Source: Pseudoalteromonas sp. EB27 (GTDB lineage: Bacteria > Pseudomonadota > Gammaproteobacteria > Enterobacterales > Alteromonadaceae). From it: 58,722 nucleotides of DNA. Every line of letters begins with the position of its first letter. The first letter of the stretch is position 1. The stretch lies in the NCBI RefSeq assembly GCF_001974875.1, contig NZ_MTQD01000022.1:1-58722 (forward strand), given 5' to 3'. The position numbers and the translations under genes are program-made. A model generated the notes under the pieces. It searched no databases. It saw only the letters and a program-made list of their open reading frames with translations, and was not told where the DNA came from. Shown here piece by piece: positions 1 through 8,391 of the stretch.

Positions 1-41
1 CGCCAGCGTTCAATCTGAGCCATGATCAAACTCTTCAATTA
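1..41 (-). rRNA. 16S rRNA gene, 5' end only (left rrn operon)
   Basis: The reverse complement begins with the universal 16S start, including AGAGTTTGATCATGGCTCAG and the following TTGAACGCTGGCG. Only the first ~41 bases are inside the window, and the rest of the operon lies to the left. It is transcribed leftwards, away from oriC at ~40.7 kb, so it is co-directional with the leftward fork. The exact mature 5' end is inferred from similarity to E. coli. Confidence 0.97.
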
Positions 42-451
42 AAAAGTTTTATGTCTTTCGACAGCTCAATGAATTCTGAATTTATTTTAATATCTTTCGA
101 TATTGAATTGACTGTGCCGAATAATTACCGAAATAACTATTCTGTTGGTCACTCAGTTTTCAATTGAGACTCTAATTTGTTTGCCTCGCTACCTAAGTAG
201 CTTGGCTGTTAGAACTCAATCTGTACGAGTGCCCACACAGATGATTGCTTTATATTGTTAAAGAACGTTTTGAGTCGCTTTAGCGACTCAAGGGATGCGA
301 ATAATACACCCTTTATTTTTCGAGTCAACACTTTGTTTTAAACTTTCTTTTTAGAAGATTTAAAACCGAAGTTTTATTTAACTCTCTGAGTTGTTCCTGC
401 CTCGCTATGCGTTGGCGTTTCCCGTCTCAGTGGGGTCGCATTATAGGGAGA
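42..451 (-). promoter_or_regulatory. rrn leader region with antitermination elements (left copy)
   Basis: This leader lies between the promoters and the 16S gene. On the minus strand it carries a boxA-like element (CGTTCTTTAACAAT, 254-267), preceded by a perfect boxB-like hairpin (272-289: GAGTCGC, 4-nt loop, GCGACTC). A TGTGTGGGCACTCG segment typical of gammaproteobacterial rrn leaders follows. A promoter-2 candidate on the minus strand has TTGACT and TATTAT separated by 16 nt (about 301-328). The region is nearly identical, in inverted orientation, to 58272-58681. Confidence 0.85.
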
Positions 452-467
452 TCATATTTTTACGCAA
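440..467 (-). promoter_or_regulatory. rrn P1-type promoter (left copy)
   Basis: Reading leftwards, the -10 is a perfect TATAAT (complement of 440-445). A 16-nt spacer separates it from a weak -35, TTGCGT (complement of 462-467). A GC-rich discriminator (GCGACCCC) follows the -10, as is usual for stringently controlled rRNA promoters. The right-hand copy has the better -35 TTGACC, because the two repeats stop matching between -10 and -35. Confidence 0.75.
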
Positions 468-631
468 GCACTTTTTTAAAGAAAAAGTAAAAAAAGATGC
501 TGTTCGGTTAGTATCTGAACTAAACACCCTGAAACTGATAGTTTTGTAACCAAACAGTGCACTGTATGGTACAAAAATCACCTTGCTGATACACTCAAAT
601 ACTAATAATCATGATCTAAAAGGTACTAACT

Positions 632-1177
632 ATGGCAATTCGTTCTTATAAAGGTGTTACTCCTTCATTTAATACGTCTGTTTATGTTGATGATTCATCG
701 GTTTTGGTTGGTAACATTACTTTAGGTGACAATAGTAGTGTGTGGCCGTTAGTAGCTGCACGTGGTGATGTTAACTATATACGTATTGGTGAGCGTACAA
801 ATATACAAGATGGCAGTGTATTGCATTTGTCTCGCGCAACTAAAAGCAATCCTGATGGTTACCCACTTATTATAGGTGACGATGTAACTGTTGGTCATAA
901 GGTAATGCTGCACGGATGTGTATTAGGGAACCGTATACTTGTAGGTATGGGCGCTATTATTATGGATAACGTGGTTGTTGAAGATGATGTAATTATTGGC
1001 GGCGGCTCTTTAGTGCCACCAAACAAACGTTTAGAGTCTGGTTACTTATATGTAGGAAGCCCAGCTAAGCAAGCCCGCCTTCTTACAGAGCAAGAACTTA
1101 CCTTTTTAAAAATATCTGCCGATAACTATGTATCACTTAAAGATGAATACTTAGCTGAAATCGCTAACTTAAGTTAA
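632..1177 (+). CDS. gamma-carbonic anhydrase family protein (YrdA-like)
   Basis: This 181-residue protein is built of left-handed beta-helix hexapeptide repeats, seen as repeated I/V-G-x motifs from about residue 20 to 150. The three zinc-ligand histidines of the gamma-carbonic anhydrase family are visible at H65, H89 and H94. The E. coli relatives YrdA and CaiE-like proteins are trimers whose physiological substrate is not settled, so hydration of CO2 is a family inference. The gene starts with AAAGGT upstream of the ATG and converges on the DUF1488 gene, overlapping it by 9 bp. In E. coli yrdA also sits beside aroE-yrdB, which supports the call. Confidence 0.9.
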   Translation: MAIRSYKGVTPSFNTSVYVDDSSVLVGNITLGDNSSVWPLVAARGDVNYIRIGERTNIQDGSVLHLSRATKSNPDGYPLIIGDDVTVGHKVMLHGCVLGNRILVGMGAIIMDNVVVEDDVIIGGGSLVPPNKRLESGYLYVGSPAKQARLLTEQELTFLKISADNYVSLKDEYLAEIANLS

Positions 1178-1423
1178 TAAGCTTACTTCAATTTGGCCTG
1201 CCGAGTTATAGCTCTCCTCTTCGATGAGTTCCTCGGCACGCTCCTCATAATCAAAACGGTACTTTTCAAAATACTCTGTTGCATGGCTTTCGTCTGTTAA
1301 TTTAAGTGTATTTACTTGTATTACACACTCCACCAGCATGCCACTAACTTGTGCAAAAAATACTAACTGATGATCAGGCTCTCTAAATTCTAGCCTATCT
1401 ATAAATTGTATTGCCTGATTCAT
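1169..1423 (-). CDS. DUF1488 family protein (YrdB-like)
   Basis: This small acidic protein (84 aa) has no signal peptide or membrane segment. It matches the E. coli YrdB/DUF1488 type by size, by its N-terminal MNQAIQFIDRLEF pattern and by its position directly after aroE. The start codon overlaps the aroE stop by four bases (ATGA), so the two are translationally coupled. Its function is unknown. The 3' end overlaps the convergent carbonic-anhydrase gene. Confidence 0.85.
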   Translation of the reverse strand: MNQAIQFIDRLEFREPDHQLVFFAQVSGMLVECVIQVNTLKLTDESHATEYFEKYRFDYEERAEELIEEESYNSAGQIEVSLLT

Positions 1424-2244
1424 TTAAGCACCCCTTGTTTAAGCGCATCCACTACGGGAAGTATTTTTGGCATTTTATTACGCCATACATAATATGCTTG
1501 AGCAGCTTGACCAACTAACATTCCACTGCCATCTAAAAGCTTAGCGTTAATATTATGCTGTGCAACCCAATTCATAAAAATGGTATTTTGCAGTGAATAA
1601 AACATGTCATAAGCTACTTCACAGTTAGTTATGTGTTTTTCATCAAGAGCTGGAAGCTCATCATTCATACTGCTAGATGTAGAGTTTATAATTAGTGAGT
1701 AATCGCTTACTGGTAAATCACTAAAGCCGAAGCCAGATACTGGTCCATATTGAGTAAACAGCTCTGCGAGTTCTTTGGCTTTTTGTGCTGTGCGATTAAC
1801 TATTATTATTTCCTGAGGGTTATGCTCTAACAAAGGTAAAATAACCCCTCGAGCAGCACCGCCCGCACCTATGATTAAAATGCGTTTATTAGTTATGGCT
1901 ACTTTATTAGCGAGTAAATCATTTACAAAGCCCACACCATCGGTGTTATCACCGAGTAATGTGCCATCATCTCGTTTTTTTAGTGTATTAACAGCCCCTA
2001 CAATTTTAGCTAATGGCGTAAGCTCATCAGCCATTGCATAGGCTTGCTCTTTAAATGGCATCGTAACGTTAGCACCAACACCACCTTGCCCAAAAAAAGA
2101 CAATACTGTTTTTTCAAAGTTATCGATAGGTGCTAATATTGCGCGATAGTCGATTTGCTCACCCAGTGATACAGCAAATTGTTTATGTATCGCGGGGGAT
2201 TTTGAATGTTTAATTGGATTTCCAAAAACCGCATATTTGTCCAT
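1420..2244 (-). CDS. aroE: shikimate dehydrogenase (NADP+)
   Basis: The protein reduces 3-dehydroshikimate to shikimate in aromatic amino-acid biosynthesis. From the chosen ATG it has 274 residues, close to E. coli AroE (272). Substrate-binding S14 and S16 (N-P-I-K-H-S-K-S-P), catalytic K65 (V-T-M-P-F-K) and D102 (G-D-N-T-D-G) are present. The NADP-binding loop GAGGAA lies at about 126-131. An in-frame ATG 24 bp upstream exists, but the start at 2244 gives the family N-terminus (MDKYAVFGNP) and has AGAGG upstream. The gene is divergent from the truncated-hemoglobin gene with only ~40 bp between them, so the promoters must be very close or overlapping. Confidence 0.96.
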   Translation of the reverse strand: MDKYAVFGNPIKHSKSPAIHKQFAVSLGEQIDYRAILAPIDNFEKTVLSFFGQGGVGANVTMPFKEQAYAMADELTPLAKIVGAVNTLKKRDDGTLLGDNTDGVGFVNDLLANKVAITNKRILIIGAGGAARGVILPLLEHNPQEIIIVNRTAQKAKELAELFTQYGPVSGFGFSDLPVSDYSLIINSTSSSMNDELPALDEKHITNCEVAYDMFYSLQNTIFMNWVAQHNINAKLLDGSGMLVGQAAQAYYVWRNKMPKILPVVDALKQGVLK

Positions 2245-2284
2245 TTTAAAGCAACCTCTTTGCAGCATAAACTGCCTATTAACG

Positions 2285-2734
2285 ATGATAAATTATATGA
2301 TTAAACGACTTTTCTCTAAATCTAAGCCAGCTCCCGAGCAACAGGCTCCTACTCCTGAAAAAACACCGTATGAAATAATAGGTGGAGAGAAAGGGGCGCG
2401 TGCTATCTCCAATCGATTCTACGACATAATGGAGTCAGATGAATACGCTAAACCGTTATATGATATGCATCCTCTGCCATTAGATCGAATTCGCCAAGTA
2501 TTTTTTGAATTTTTATCTGGTTGGTTAGGCGGGCCGAACCTATTTACTGAAAAACATGGCCAGCCAATGCTACGTAAAAGACATATGCCTTTTACTGTAG
2601 ATAAAGCATTGCGCGATCAATGGATGTACTGCATGAATAAAACGCTGGATATAGAAATAGACAACCCGTTGTTACGTGAAGGCTTAAAGCAATCATTCTC
2701 TCAACTAGCAACGCACATGATCAATCAACATTAA
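2285..2734 (+). CDS. group II truncated hemoglobin
   Basis: This is a small haem globin of the 2-on-2 (trHbO-like) type. The globin domain runs from Y-E-I-I-G-G-E to the end. It shows the proximal histidine in R-K-R-H-M-P-F, the F-Y pair of helix B and the W of R-D-Q-W-M-Y that corresponds to the group II Trp-G8. A short basic, proline-rich N-terminal extension precedes the domain. Family members bind O2 or NO, or act in oxidative-stress handling; the role here is not shown. No good ribosome-binding site decides between ATGs at 2285 and 2297, so the start is uncertain. It sits between aroE and hemF (a haem-synthesis gene) on the opposite strand. Confidence 0.85.
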   Translation: MINYMIKRLFSKSKPAPEQQAPTPEKTPYEIIGGEKGARAISNRFYDIMESDEYAKPLYDMHPLPLDRIRQVFFEFLSGWLGGPNLFTEKHGQPMLRKRHMPFTVDKALRDQWMYCMNKTLDIEIDNPLLREGLKQSFSQLATHMINQH

Positions 2735-2755
2735 ATTTGTATTTAGCCACAATGC

Positions 2756-2781
2756 AAAAAGGCGCTGATTAGCGCCTTTTT
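2756..2781. terminator. bidirectional terminator between the truncated-hemoglobin gene and hemF
   Basis: A perfect 11-bp stem (AAAAAGGCGCT / AGCGCCTTTTT) closes a GATT loop. It has U-runs on both strands, so it can end the globin transcript (+) and the hemF transcript (-). Confidence 0.9.
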
Positions 2782-2797
2782 GATTACTGTGTAATTG

Positions 2798-3748
2798 TTA
2801 TAATTGCCATTCTCTGGCTATCAACTCACTTGGTTGACTCGTTAACCACTCTTGCGGGCGTAAGTAATACTGATATAGGTTAGCTTCTGGGCTACTTGGT
2901 TCTGGTTTATAATTATATTCCCAGCGTGCAAGTGGTGGCATAGACATTAATATAGACTCAGTGCGCCCGCCACTTTGTAGCCCAAACAACGTACCTCTAT
3001 CCCACACTAGATTAAACTCAACGTAGCGTCCGCGACGATAAAGCTGAAAATCACGTTGTTGCTCTGTGTATTCATCATTTTTACGGCGTTCAATAATAGG
3101 TAAATAGGCATCTAAAAAGCCATTACCAACCGATTGCATAAACGCAAAGCTCTTTTCAAAACCAAGTTCGTTTAAGTCGTCAAAAAATAAACCGCCGACT
3201 CCGCGCGTCTCGTCTCTGTGCTTTAAATAAAAATACTCGTCGCACCATGTTTTGTATTTTGGATAAACTTCACTACCAAATGGTGCACAAATATCATGAG
3301 CAACTTGATGCCAATGCTGTACGTCTTCTAATACTGGATAAAAAGGAGTGAGATCAAACCCGCCACCAAACCACCATATTGGCTCTTCGCCTTCTTTTTC
3401 AGCAATAAAAAAGCGCACATTGGCATGACTTGTTGGTACATGAGGGTTTTTTGGATGAATAACTAACGACACACCACATGCATGAAAGCTGCGTCCTGCA
3501 AGCTCTGGTCTATGCGCTGTTGCCGAACCTGGCATTGAAGCGCCAAATACATGTGAGTAATTTACCCCACCTTGCTCTATCACTGTGCCATTAGTGGTTA
3601 CACGTGTGCGGCCACCACCGCCCTCTGCTCTTTGCCAGTTATCTTCTATAAATTTAGCACTGCCATCTGCAGCCTCCAAACCTTGGCAAATAGTGTCTTG
3701 CAAAGCCATAAAGTATGCTTTTACTTGATCTAATAATTCGCTTTGCAT
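2798..3748 (-). CDS. hemF: aerobic coproporphyrinogen-III oxidase
   Basis: The enzyme makes the oxygen-dependent oxidative decarboxylation of coproporphyrinogen III to protoporphyrinogen IX in haem synthesis. The 316-residue sequence carries the family blocks G-G-G-R-T-R-V, H-P-K-N-P-H-V-P-T-S-H-A-N-V-R, W-W-F-G-G-G-x-D-L-T-P-F-Y and the C-terminal G-R-Y-V-E-F-N-L-V-x-D-R-G-T. It is a soluble protein. The start lies 1 bp downstream of the tsaC stop, so it is probably cotranscribed with tsaC. A strong terminator follows at 2756-2781. Confidence 0.97.
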   Translation of the reverse strand: MQSELLDQVKAYFMALQDTICQGLEAADGSAKFIEDNWQRAEGGGGRTRVTTNGTVIEQGGVNYSHVFGASMPGSATAHRPELAGRSFHACGVSLVIHPKNPHVPTSHANVRFFIAEKEGEEPIWWFGGGFDLTPFYPVLEDVQHWHQVAHDICAPFGSEVYPKYKTWCDEYFYLKHRDETRGVGGLFFDDLNELGFEKSFAFMQSVGNGFLDAYLPIIERRKNDEYTEQQRDFQLYRRGRYVEFNLVWDRGTLFGLQSGGRTESILMSMPPLARWEYNYKPEPSSPEANLYQYYLRPQEWLTSQPSELIAREWQL

Positions 3749-3749
3749 A

Positions 3750-4313
3750 TTAACCTCTAAATATTTTGCCAGTCATGGCGTCTTTTATCGTGCTTGGTTG
3801 AGTATTGCCACCTAATGGCTCATCAACGTAAAAGCCAACTTGCTCTGCAAATTGCGTTTTAGCTTGCTCAATACTAATGACCGTTTCTTGCCCTGTTAAG
3901 TTTGCACTCGTTGATACAAGCGGTTTGCCAAACTCTTGGCATAAACGTTTTACTGTTGGATGGTTAGTTACTCTTACTGCGATAGTATCAAACTGCCCAG
4001 TTAACCACTTGGGTGTATTTTTAGATGCAGGCATAACCCACGTAATTGCAGCAGGCCAACTCGAAAATATATCAGCGCGTTTATCCATAGGTATTTTTGC
4101 ATCATCTACGTATTTTAATAATTGTCCGTAGTTATCAGCAATTAAAATAAGCCCTTTTTCAACCGGGCGTTGCTTAATAGCTAATAGTGCCTCAACGGCT
4201 TGTTGATTATCTGGATCACAACCTAAACCATATACAGCTTCTGTTGGGTATAAAATAACTTCGCCTTGCGTTAAGCACGTTATTGCAGTGGGCGTATTTG
4301 AAAGGTCTGACAA
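3750..4313 (-). CDS. tsaC: threonylcarbamoyl-AMP synthase
   Basis: This YrdC/Sua5-domain protein of 187 aa makes L-threonylcarbamoyladenylate from Thr, bicarbonate and ATP, the first step of t6A37 tRNA modification. The single-domain form without the Sua5 C-terminal extension is the TsaC type. Visible blocks are Y-P-T-E-A-V-Y-G-L-G-C-D near residues 22-33, the K-x-R motif (I-K-Q-R-P) and S-T-S-A-N-L-T-G. It sits between hemF and the zinc-finger gene in the yrdD-tsaC-aroE order known from enterics, with hemF added. Confidence 0.95.
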   Translation of the reverse strand: MSDLSNTPTAITCLTQGEVILYPTEAVYGLGCDPDNQQAVEALLAIKQRPVEKGLILIADNYGQLLKYVDDAKIPMDKRADIFSSWPAAITWVMPASKNTPKWLTGQFDTIAVRVTNHPTVKRLCQEFGKPLVSTSANLTGQETVISIEQAKTQFAEQVGFYVDEPLGGNTQPSTIKDAMTGKIFRG

Positions 4314-4338
4314 AGTAGTCTCCAGATATAATTAAACG

Positions 4339-4914
4339 TTATTCAGTTGGGGTCAGCTTATGCATGCAACTTTTTTGTGGGCATTGCAATAATGTGCCAT
4401 TTGCCATATTTCTCTCTATGACGATGGGCCAGCCACATTCAGGACACGGGTGTTCGACCGGTTTATTATTAAGCGTGTATTTACAACTTGGGTAGCAATC
4501 ACAAGAATAAAATACTTTACCAAATTTATTACTGCGCGCGACTAAATGACCCTTTTTGCATTTAGGGCAACTTGGCAAAGTGTCTTCGCTTTGTTTTTCT
4601 TCATTTTCGTTAGCAATGTAATGACATTCTGGATATCCCGTACACCCAATAAACATACCGTAGCGGCCATTTTTAACCACCAGCGGTTTGCTACACTCAG
4701 GGCATGCTGAATCTTCTAATATTTTGATTTCGTTACTATCGTGATGTGCCAACGGCCTAATAAAGTCGCATTTAGGATAACTTGCGCATCCTAAAAAAGG
4801 GCCTGATTTACTATTGCGGATCACTAACTCTGAACCACACTGTGGGCATATCTCGTATTCTTTTTCGAGGGCGTGCTTGTTCGCCGAGAAAAGCGAATGG
4901 TCGATTTTACTCAT
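4339..4914 (-). CDS. topoisomerase I-type zinc-finger protein (YrdD-like)
   Basis: The protein consists of four C4 zinc ribbons of the kind found at the C-terminus of DNA topoisomerase I. The cysteine sets are C23/C26/C43/C49, C71/C74/C91/C97, C116/C119/C138/C144 and C157/C160/C178/C183. No catalytic topoisomerase domain is present, and the length (191 aa) is close to E. coli YrdD. It probably binds DNA or RNA, but its function is not established. It lies upstream of tsaC on the same strand with a 25-bp gap. Confidence 0.9.
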   Translation of the reverse strand: MSKIDHSLFSANKHALEKEYEICPQCGSELVIRNSKSGPFLGCASYPKCDFIRPLAHHDSNEIKILEDSACPECSKPLVVKNGRYGMFIGCTGYPECHYIANENEEKQSEDTLPSCPKCKKGHLVARSNKFGKVFYSCDCYPSCKYTLNNKPVEHPCPECGWPIVIERNMANGTLLQCPQKSCMHKLTPTE

Positions 4915-5028
4915 GGTGATCCTAATAGGTTGGTGAATTTTCGCCTAATATACCCAAACCACTTAAAGATACAAGCAATGCTGTGCTTATCCGTTTAAGT
5001 AATTTGAGTACAATTAAGATAATTATCT

Positions 5029-5502
5029 CTAATGGAGAAGTTCGCTGGGTTCATCAAAAATCAAATCTTCCATTTGCTCATACGCCTCCTCAGAGCCAGG
5101 AACATTAAACAAAATCATAAGTACAATCCATTTTAAATCTTCTAGGCTTATGGTTGGTTTATCCAGAGAGGCTAAACAGTCCATTACCATCTCACGAGTT
5201 ACATTGTTAATTACGCCTATTTGCTCAATAAACATTAAAAAGCCACGACACTCAGCACTGAGCCTTTGGCATTCGCTATCGGTAAATATACGAACTGCAT
5301 CTTTAGGGTTAGTAATAAGATAAGGAGACTCATCGCTGTGTTGTAAATCGGCGAGTTGCTCTAACCAATCGAGTGCTTTAAATATCTCAGGCTTATTAAA
5401 ACCCGCGCGCAGTAGCTCGTCGGTTAACTCATTTTGCTCTGCAAATATATCTGCTTCGCTATGAATGTAATTTTCAAAAAGATATAAAAGAATATCAAAC
5501 AT
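5029..5502 (-). CDS. smg: Smg family protein (DUF494)
   Basis: This cytoplasmic acidic protein of 157 aa has the usual length for Smg. It begins M-F-D-I-L-L-Y-L-F-E-N-Y, as the family does. Its function is unknown. Its place immediately downstream of dprA (1 bp between stop and start) is the conserved smf-smg arrangement and implies cotranscription. Confidence 0.92.
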   Translation of the reverse strand: MFDILLYLFENYIHSEADIFAEQNELTDELLRAGFNKPEIFKALDWLEQLADLQHSDESPYLITNPKDAVRIFTDSECQRLSAECRGFLMFIEQIGVINNVTREMVMDCLASLDKPTISLEDLKWIVLMILFNVPGSEEAYEQMEDLIFDEPSELLH

Positions 5503-5503
5503 A

Positions 5504-6595
5504 TTACCTTCCTGCGCTTAACTTAATATAACCATCTAGGACGCGCTCAATCTGATCGTCTAATTCTAAATCGAGCAATCTAGCGAGTACTTTGTCTATT
5601 GGCCACCGAGCGCGACGCACAATGTCGTCTACGCTGGTTACTTCAAAGCCAATACTATTTAAAACCTCACATTGAGAATTTGCCTGAATTGGCTGTTCTT
5701 TATTACATACGCTATTGTCGTAAGTAAAACTCACCTCATCAAGAATGTCAGCCACGTTTTCTACTAACTTAGCGCCTTGCTTTATTAAAAAGTGACTTGC
5801 CTGTGCTAGCGGGTTTTTAATAGAACCTGGTACTGCAAATACCTCTTTATTTTGTTCAAGCGCATAACGTACTGTAATTAACGAACCGCTTTTGATTTCA
5901 GCCTCAACAATGAGCACCCCCAAAGATAACCCAGAAATAATACGGTTACGGCGCGGAAAGTTATGAGCATGAGCAGCTGCCCCTGGTAAAAACTCACTCA
6001 CCAGCAGGCCGCTTTCTAACACTTGGTCTGTTAATAGTTTATGGCGTTTAGGATAGTAAATATCAACCCCAGTACCAAGCACAGCTATGGTTTTACCCGT
6101 ACCAGCAAGAGAGCCCTTATGTGCTGCTCCATCTATTCCCCGCGCCATACCTGAGGTAACTGTAATCCCCGCCAAAGTTAACTCGTATGCAAATTCTGAT
6201 GCTATTTCAAGCCCGGTAGGTGTGGCATTACGACTCCCTACAATTGCAATTTGTGGGGTAGATAGTAACGAGACATCACCCCTACAAAATAGTAATAAAG
6301 GGGCACTGGCAATCTGCCGGAGATCTTCTGGATAAAGCGCATCAAAAATACAGACTACGGTAATGCCCTGCTGCGCAATTAATTGCTCATAATGGCTGAT
6401 TTGTTGCCAATTAGTGTTGAGTAAATTACTCGCTTGATTAGCGGTTAATCCTAGCTGTAAAAGCTTGTCATGAGGTAAGTCGAATAACGACCCAAGGGAA
6501 TAGTTTGTAGATAGTGCTAAAAGGGTTTTTATACCCAACCCTTTACACATATAAAAGGCAAGCCAGTGGGCTAGCTTGCCAGATGACTGATCCAT
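5504..6595 (-). CDS. dprA: DNA-processing protein DprA/Smf
   Basis: DprA binds incoming single-stranded DNA and loads RecA during natural transformation. The 363-residue protein has an N-terminal SAM-like region, then a Rossmann-like core with GSRNATPTG at 120-128, G-M-A-R-G-I-D-G-A-A-H and F-P-R-R-N-R-I-I-S-G. A C-terminal winged helix (DprA WH/DML1-like, about 305-360) follows. The core is intact. It is upstream of smg and downstream of the LysM gene on the same strand. Whether the organism is competent cannot be judged from this window. Confidence 0.95.
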   Translation of the reverse strand: MDQSSGKLAHWLAFYMCKGLGIKTLLALSTNYSLGSLFDLPHDKLLQLGLTANQASNLLNTNWQQISHYEQLIAQQGITVVCIFDALYPEDLRQIASAPLLLFCRGDVSLLSTPQIAIVGSRNATPTGLEIASEFAYELTLAGITVTSGMARGIDGAAHKGSLAGTGKTIAVLGTGVDIYYPKRHKLLTDQVLESGLLVSEFLPGAAAHAHNFPRRNRIISGLSLGVLIVEAEIKSGSLITVRYALEQNKEVFAVPGSIKNPLAQASHFLIKQGAKLVENVADILDEVSFTYDNSVCNKEQPIQANSQCEVLNSIGFEVTSVDDIVRRARWPIDKVLARLLDLELDDQIERVLDGYIKLSAGR

Positions 6596-6626
6596 GCTCT
6601 CTCCTAGAGCACCGACTCGCTACTTC

Positions 6627-7745
6627 TTAATGAATAACTGCAATATCTCCAATGCGAATTGGGTGCTGGTTTTTAGTTATTAATGCATAACTTATTTTGT
6701 CATACACTTTAAAGACAATTAGCTCGCCAACTTTTTCTTTAGGCATAGTCCACGTTGTATTTTCTTCGTCAGACTCATCACCAAATAATTGGCTCACATC
6801 AGATAAAAGCTTCTCGTATTTACTAGAGTCTTCTGGGTAACGAGGGCCACGAGGACCATCAATAACCGTTGGCGATTGACGCTCTAGATCTAATACATGA
6901 CCTTCTTCTATATTTTGTTCACTGCCTAAGTTTAGCACTACAACATCCATTGTGCTGAATTCTCTAACGTGGCGCGGGGAAGCGATAATATTCCCTGTTA
7001 CAGGCTCAGAAGGACGGTGTATATTAAAGTACGCAGGAAGCATTTGACCTTCCATTGCCGGCATTAAAAAGTCACCTTGCTGAATTTCTCGTTTAACAGA
7101 TTCAACACGTAATGACGAAGGCACGCCATTGTGTTCATCACCTGCTCTAAACGCACGTGCGATACCCACGTAAGATGCACGCGTTGCTAACACCTCACCA
7201 GTTAAGTCGGTGTAAGCATCGCCCTTGTGGTAAATGGCATACGCTTTATGTACTTGTAAGTCGCCTTTAGCATATAAAATATGACCTAACGTTTGTGTTT
7301 TAGTGTTTTCGTTAGCACCTAAAATATAAGGTTTGCCTTTAATATCATCACTGTTCATTGCTTGCTCGTAACTGATATAAGGTTTAATCATTTCAAGCGG
7401 CAAGGTAGTAATAGCATTACGCCCTTTTGGTGTAATACGCCCCTGAGGAGATAACTTTCTATATCCTTTATTGATCACTAAACGTGGGTTTCCATCTGCA
7501 TCGTATATCAGCGCTAATGCATCGCCGGGGTAAATTAGGTGCGGGTTGTCAATTTGTGGATTCATTTGCCAAAGTTCAGGCCATAGCCAAGGCTCATCTA
7601 AATAGATGCCAGAAATATCCCAAAGTGTATCGCCTTTTTTTACAACATACTGTTTTGGTGCATCTTTTTTTATTTTAAGTACGTCAGCAACTGCGGGGAA
7701 TGCGGCACTTAACGTAAGCATGATTGCAAGTAATGGAGATTTCAT
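6627..7745 (-). CDS. secreted LysM-domain protein
   Basis: The chosen ATG has a strong ribosome-binding site (AAGGAAG) and gives a signal peptide of about 20 residues ending A-V-A. An in-frame ATG 39 bp upstream would bury that signal. A LysM domain (Y-V-V-K-K-G-D-T-L-W-D-I to about residue 80) follows and probably binds peptidoglycan. The remaining ~290 residues are a conserved but uncharacterised region. LysM genes next to dprA and divergent from def occur widely in gammaproteobacteria. The product is likely periplasmic. Confidence 0.88.
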   Translation of the reverse strand: MKSPLLAIMLTLSAAFPAVADVLKIKKDAPKQYVVKKGDTLWDISGIYLDEPWLWPELWQMNPQIDNPHLIYPGDALALIYDADGNPRLVINKGYRKLSPQGRITPKGRNAITTLPLEMIKPYISYEQAMNSDDIKGKPYILGANENTKTQTLGHILYAKGDLQVHKAYAIYHKGDAYTDLTGEVLATRASYVGIARAFRAGDEHNGVPSSLRVESVKREIQQGDFLMPAMEGQMLPAYFNIHRPSEPVTGNIIASPRHVREFSTMDVVVLNLGSEQNIEEGHVLDLERQSPTVIDGPRGPRYPEDSSKYEKLLSDVSQLFGDESDEENTTWTMPKEKVGELIVFKVYDKISYALITKNQHPIRIGDIAVIH

Positions 7746-7863
7746 TGAGCTTCCTTGTATTGTTTTTTCATTATTATTGCCCAAAACCTGTTAAAGGTGA
7801 ACGCGAATGGCTAAAATAAGAGCATACAATACCCTAAATTAAGCACAAGTGAAAAAGGTAACT

Positions 7864-8370
7864 ATGGCTAGGTTAGAAGTTTTAAGATTTCCAGATGAGC
7901 GTTTACGTACTATAGCAAAAGATGTTGCACAAGTTGACGACACAGTACGCCAAATTGTAAAAGACATGCTAGAGACAATGTACGATGAAAATGGCATTGG
8001 ACTTGCGGCCACGCAAGTAGATATTCATCAACGAATCGTTGTTATTGATGTATCAGAAGAGCGTGATGAGCCACTGGTGTTAATTAATCCACAAATAATT
8101 AAAAAAGACGGCTCTACCGTTAGCGAAGAAGGCTGTTTATCAGTACCCAACTCGTATGCAAAAGTAGATCGCGCAGAAACAGTAACAGTCGCTGCACTTA
8201 ACGAAAACGGTGAAGAATTTGTACTAGATACAGATGAATTACTGGCTATTTGTATTCAGCATGAACTAGATCACCTTCAAGGTAAGCTGTTCATTGATTA
8301 CTTATCTCCATTAAAGCGTCAACGTATTCGTAAAAAGCTTGAAAAAGAAGCCAAATTTGCAGATCAGTAA
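7864..8370 (+). CDS. def: peptide deformylase
   Basis: The enzyme removes the N-formyl group from nascent proteins using a bound metal. All three motifs are intact: G-I-G-L-A-A-T-Q at 44-51, E-E-G-C-L-S with metal ligand C91, and Q-H-E-L-D-H with ligands H133 and H137 and catalytic E134. The ATG at 7864 follows AAGG and gives the standard N-terminus (MARLEVLRFP); a GTG 15 bp upstream is unlikely. It is the first gene of def-fmt-rsmB, 21 bp before fmt. Confidence 0.97.
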   Translation: MARLEVLRFPDERLRTIAKDVAQVDDTVRQIVKDMLETMYDENGIGLAATQVDIHQRIVVIDVSEERDEPLVLINPQIIKKDGSTVSEEGCLSVPNSYAKVDRAETVTVAALNENGEEFVLDTDELLAICIQHELDHLQGKLFIDYLSPLKRQRIRKKLEKEAKFADQ

Positions 8371-8391
8371 TAAGCACCTTAGGAAAACTCA

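Larger units (their letters stand above)
1..451. repeat. inverted repeat, left arm (rrn leader)
   Basis: This arm is nearly identical, in reverse complement, to 58272-58722, with only scattered differences. The two arms are the promoter/leader parts of outward-facing rrn operons. They could recombine to invert the whole origin segment. Confidence 0.92.
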
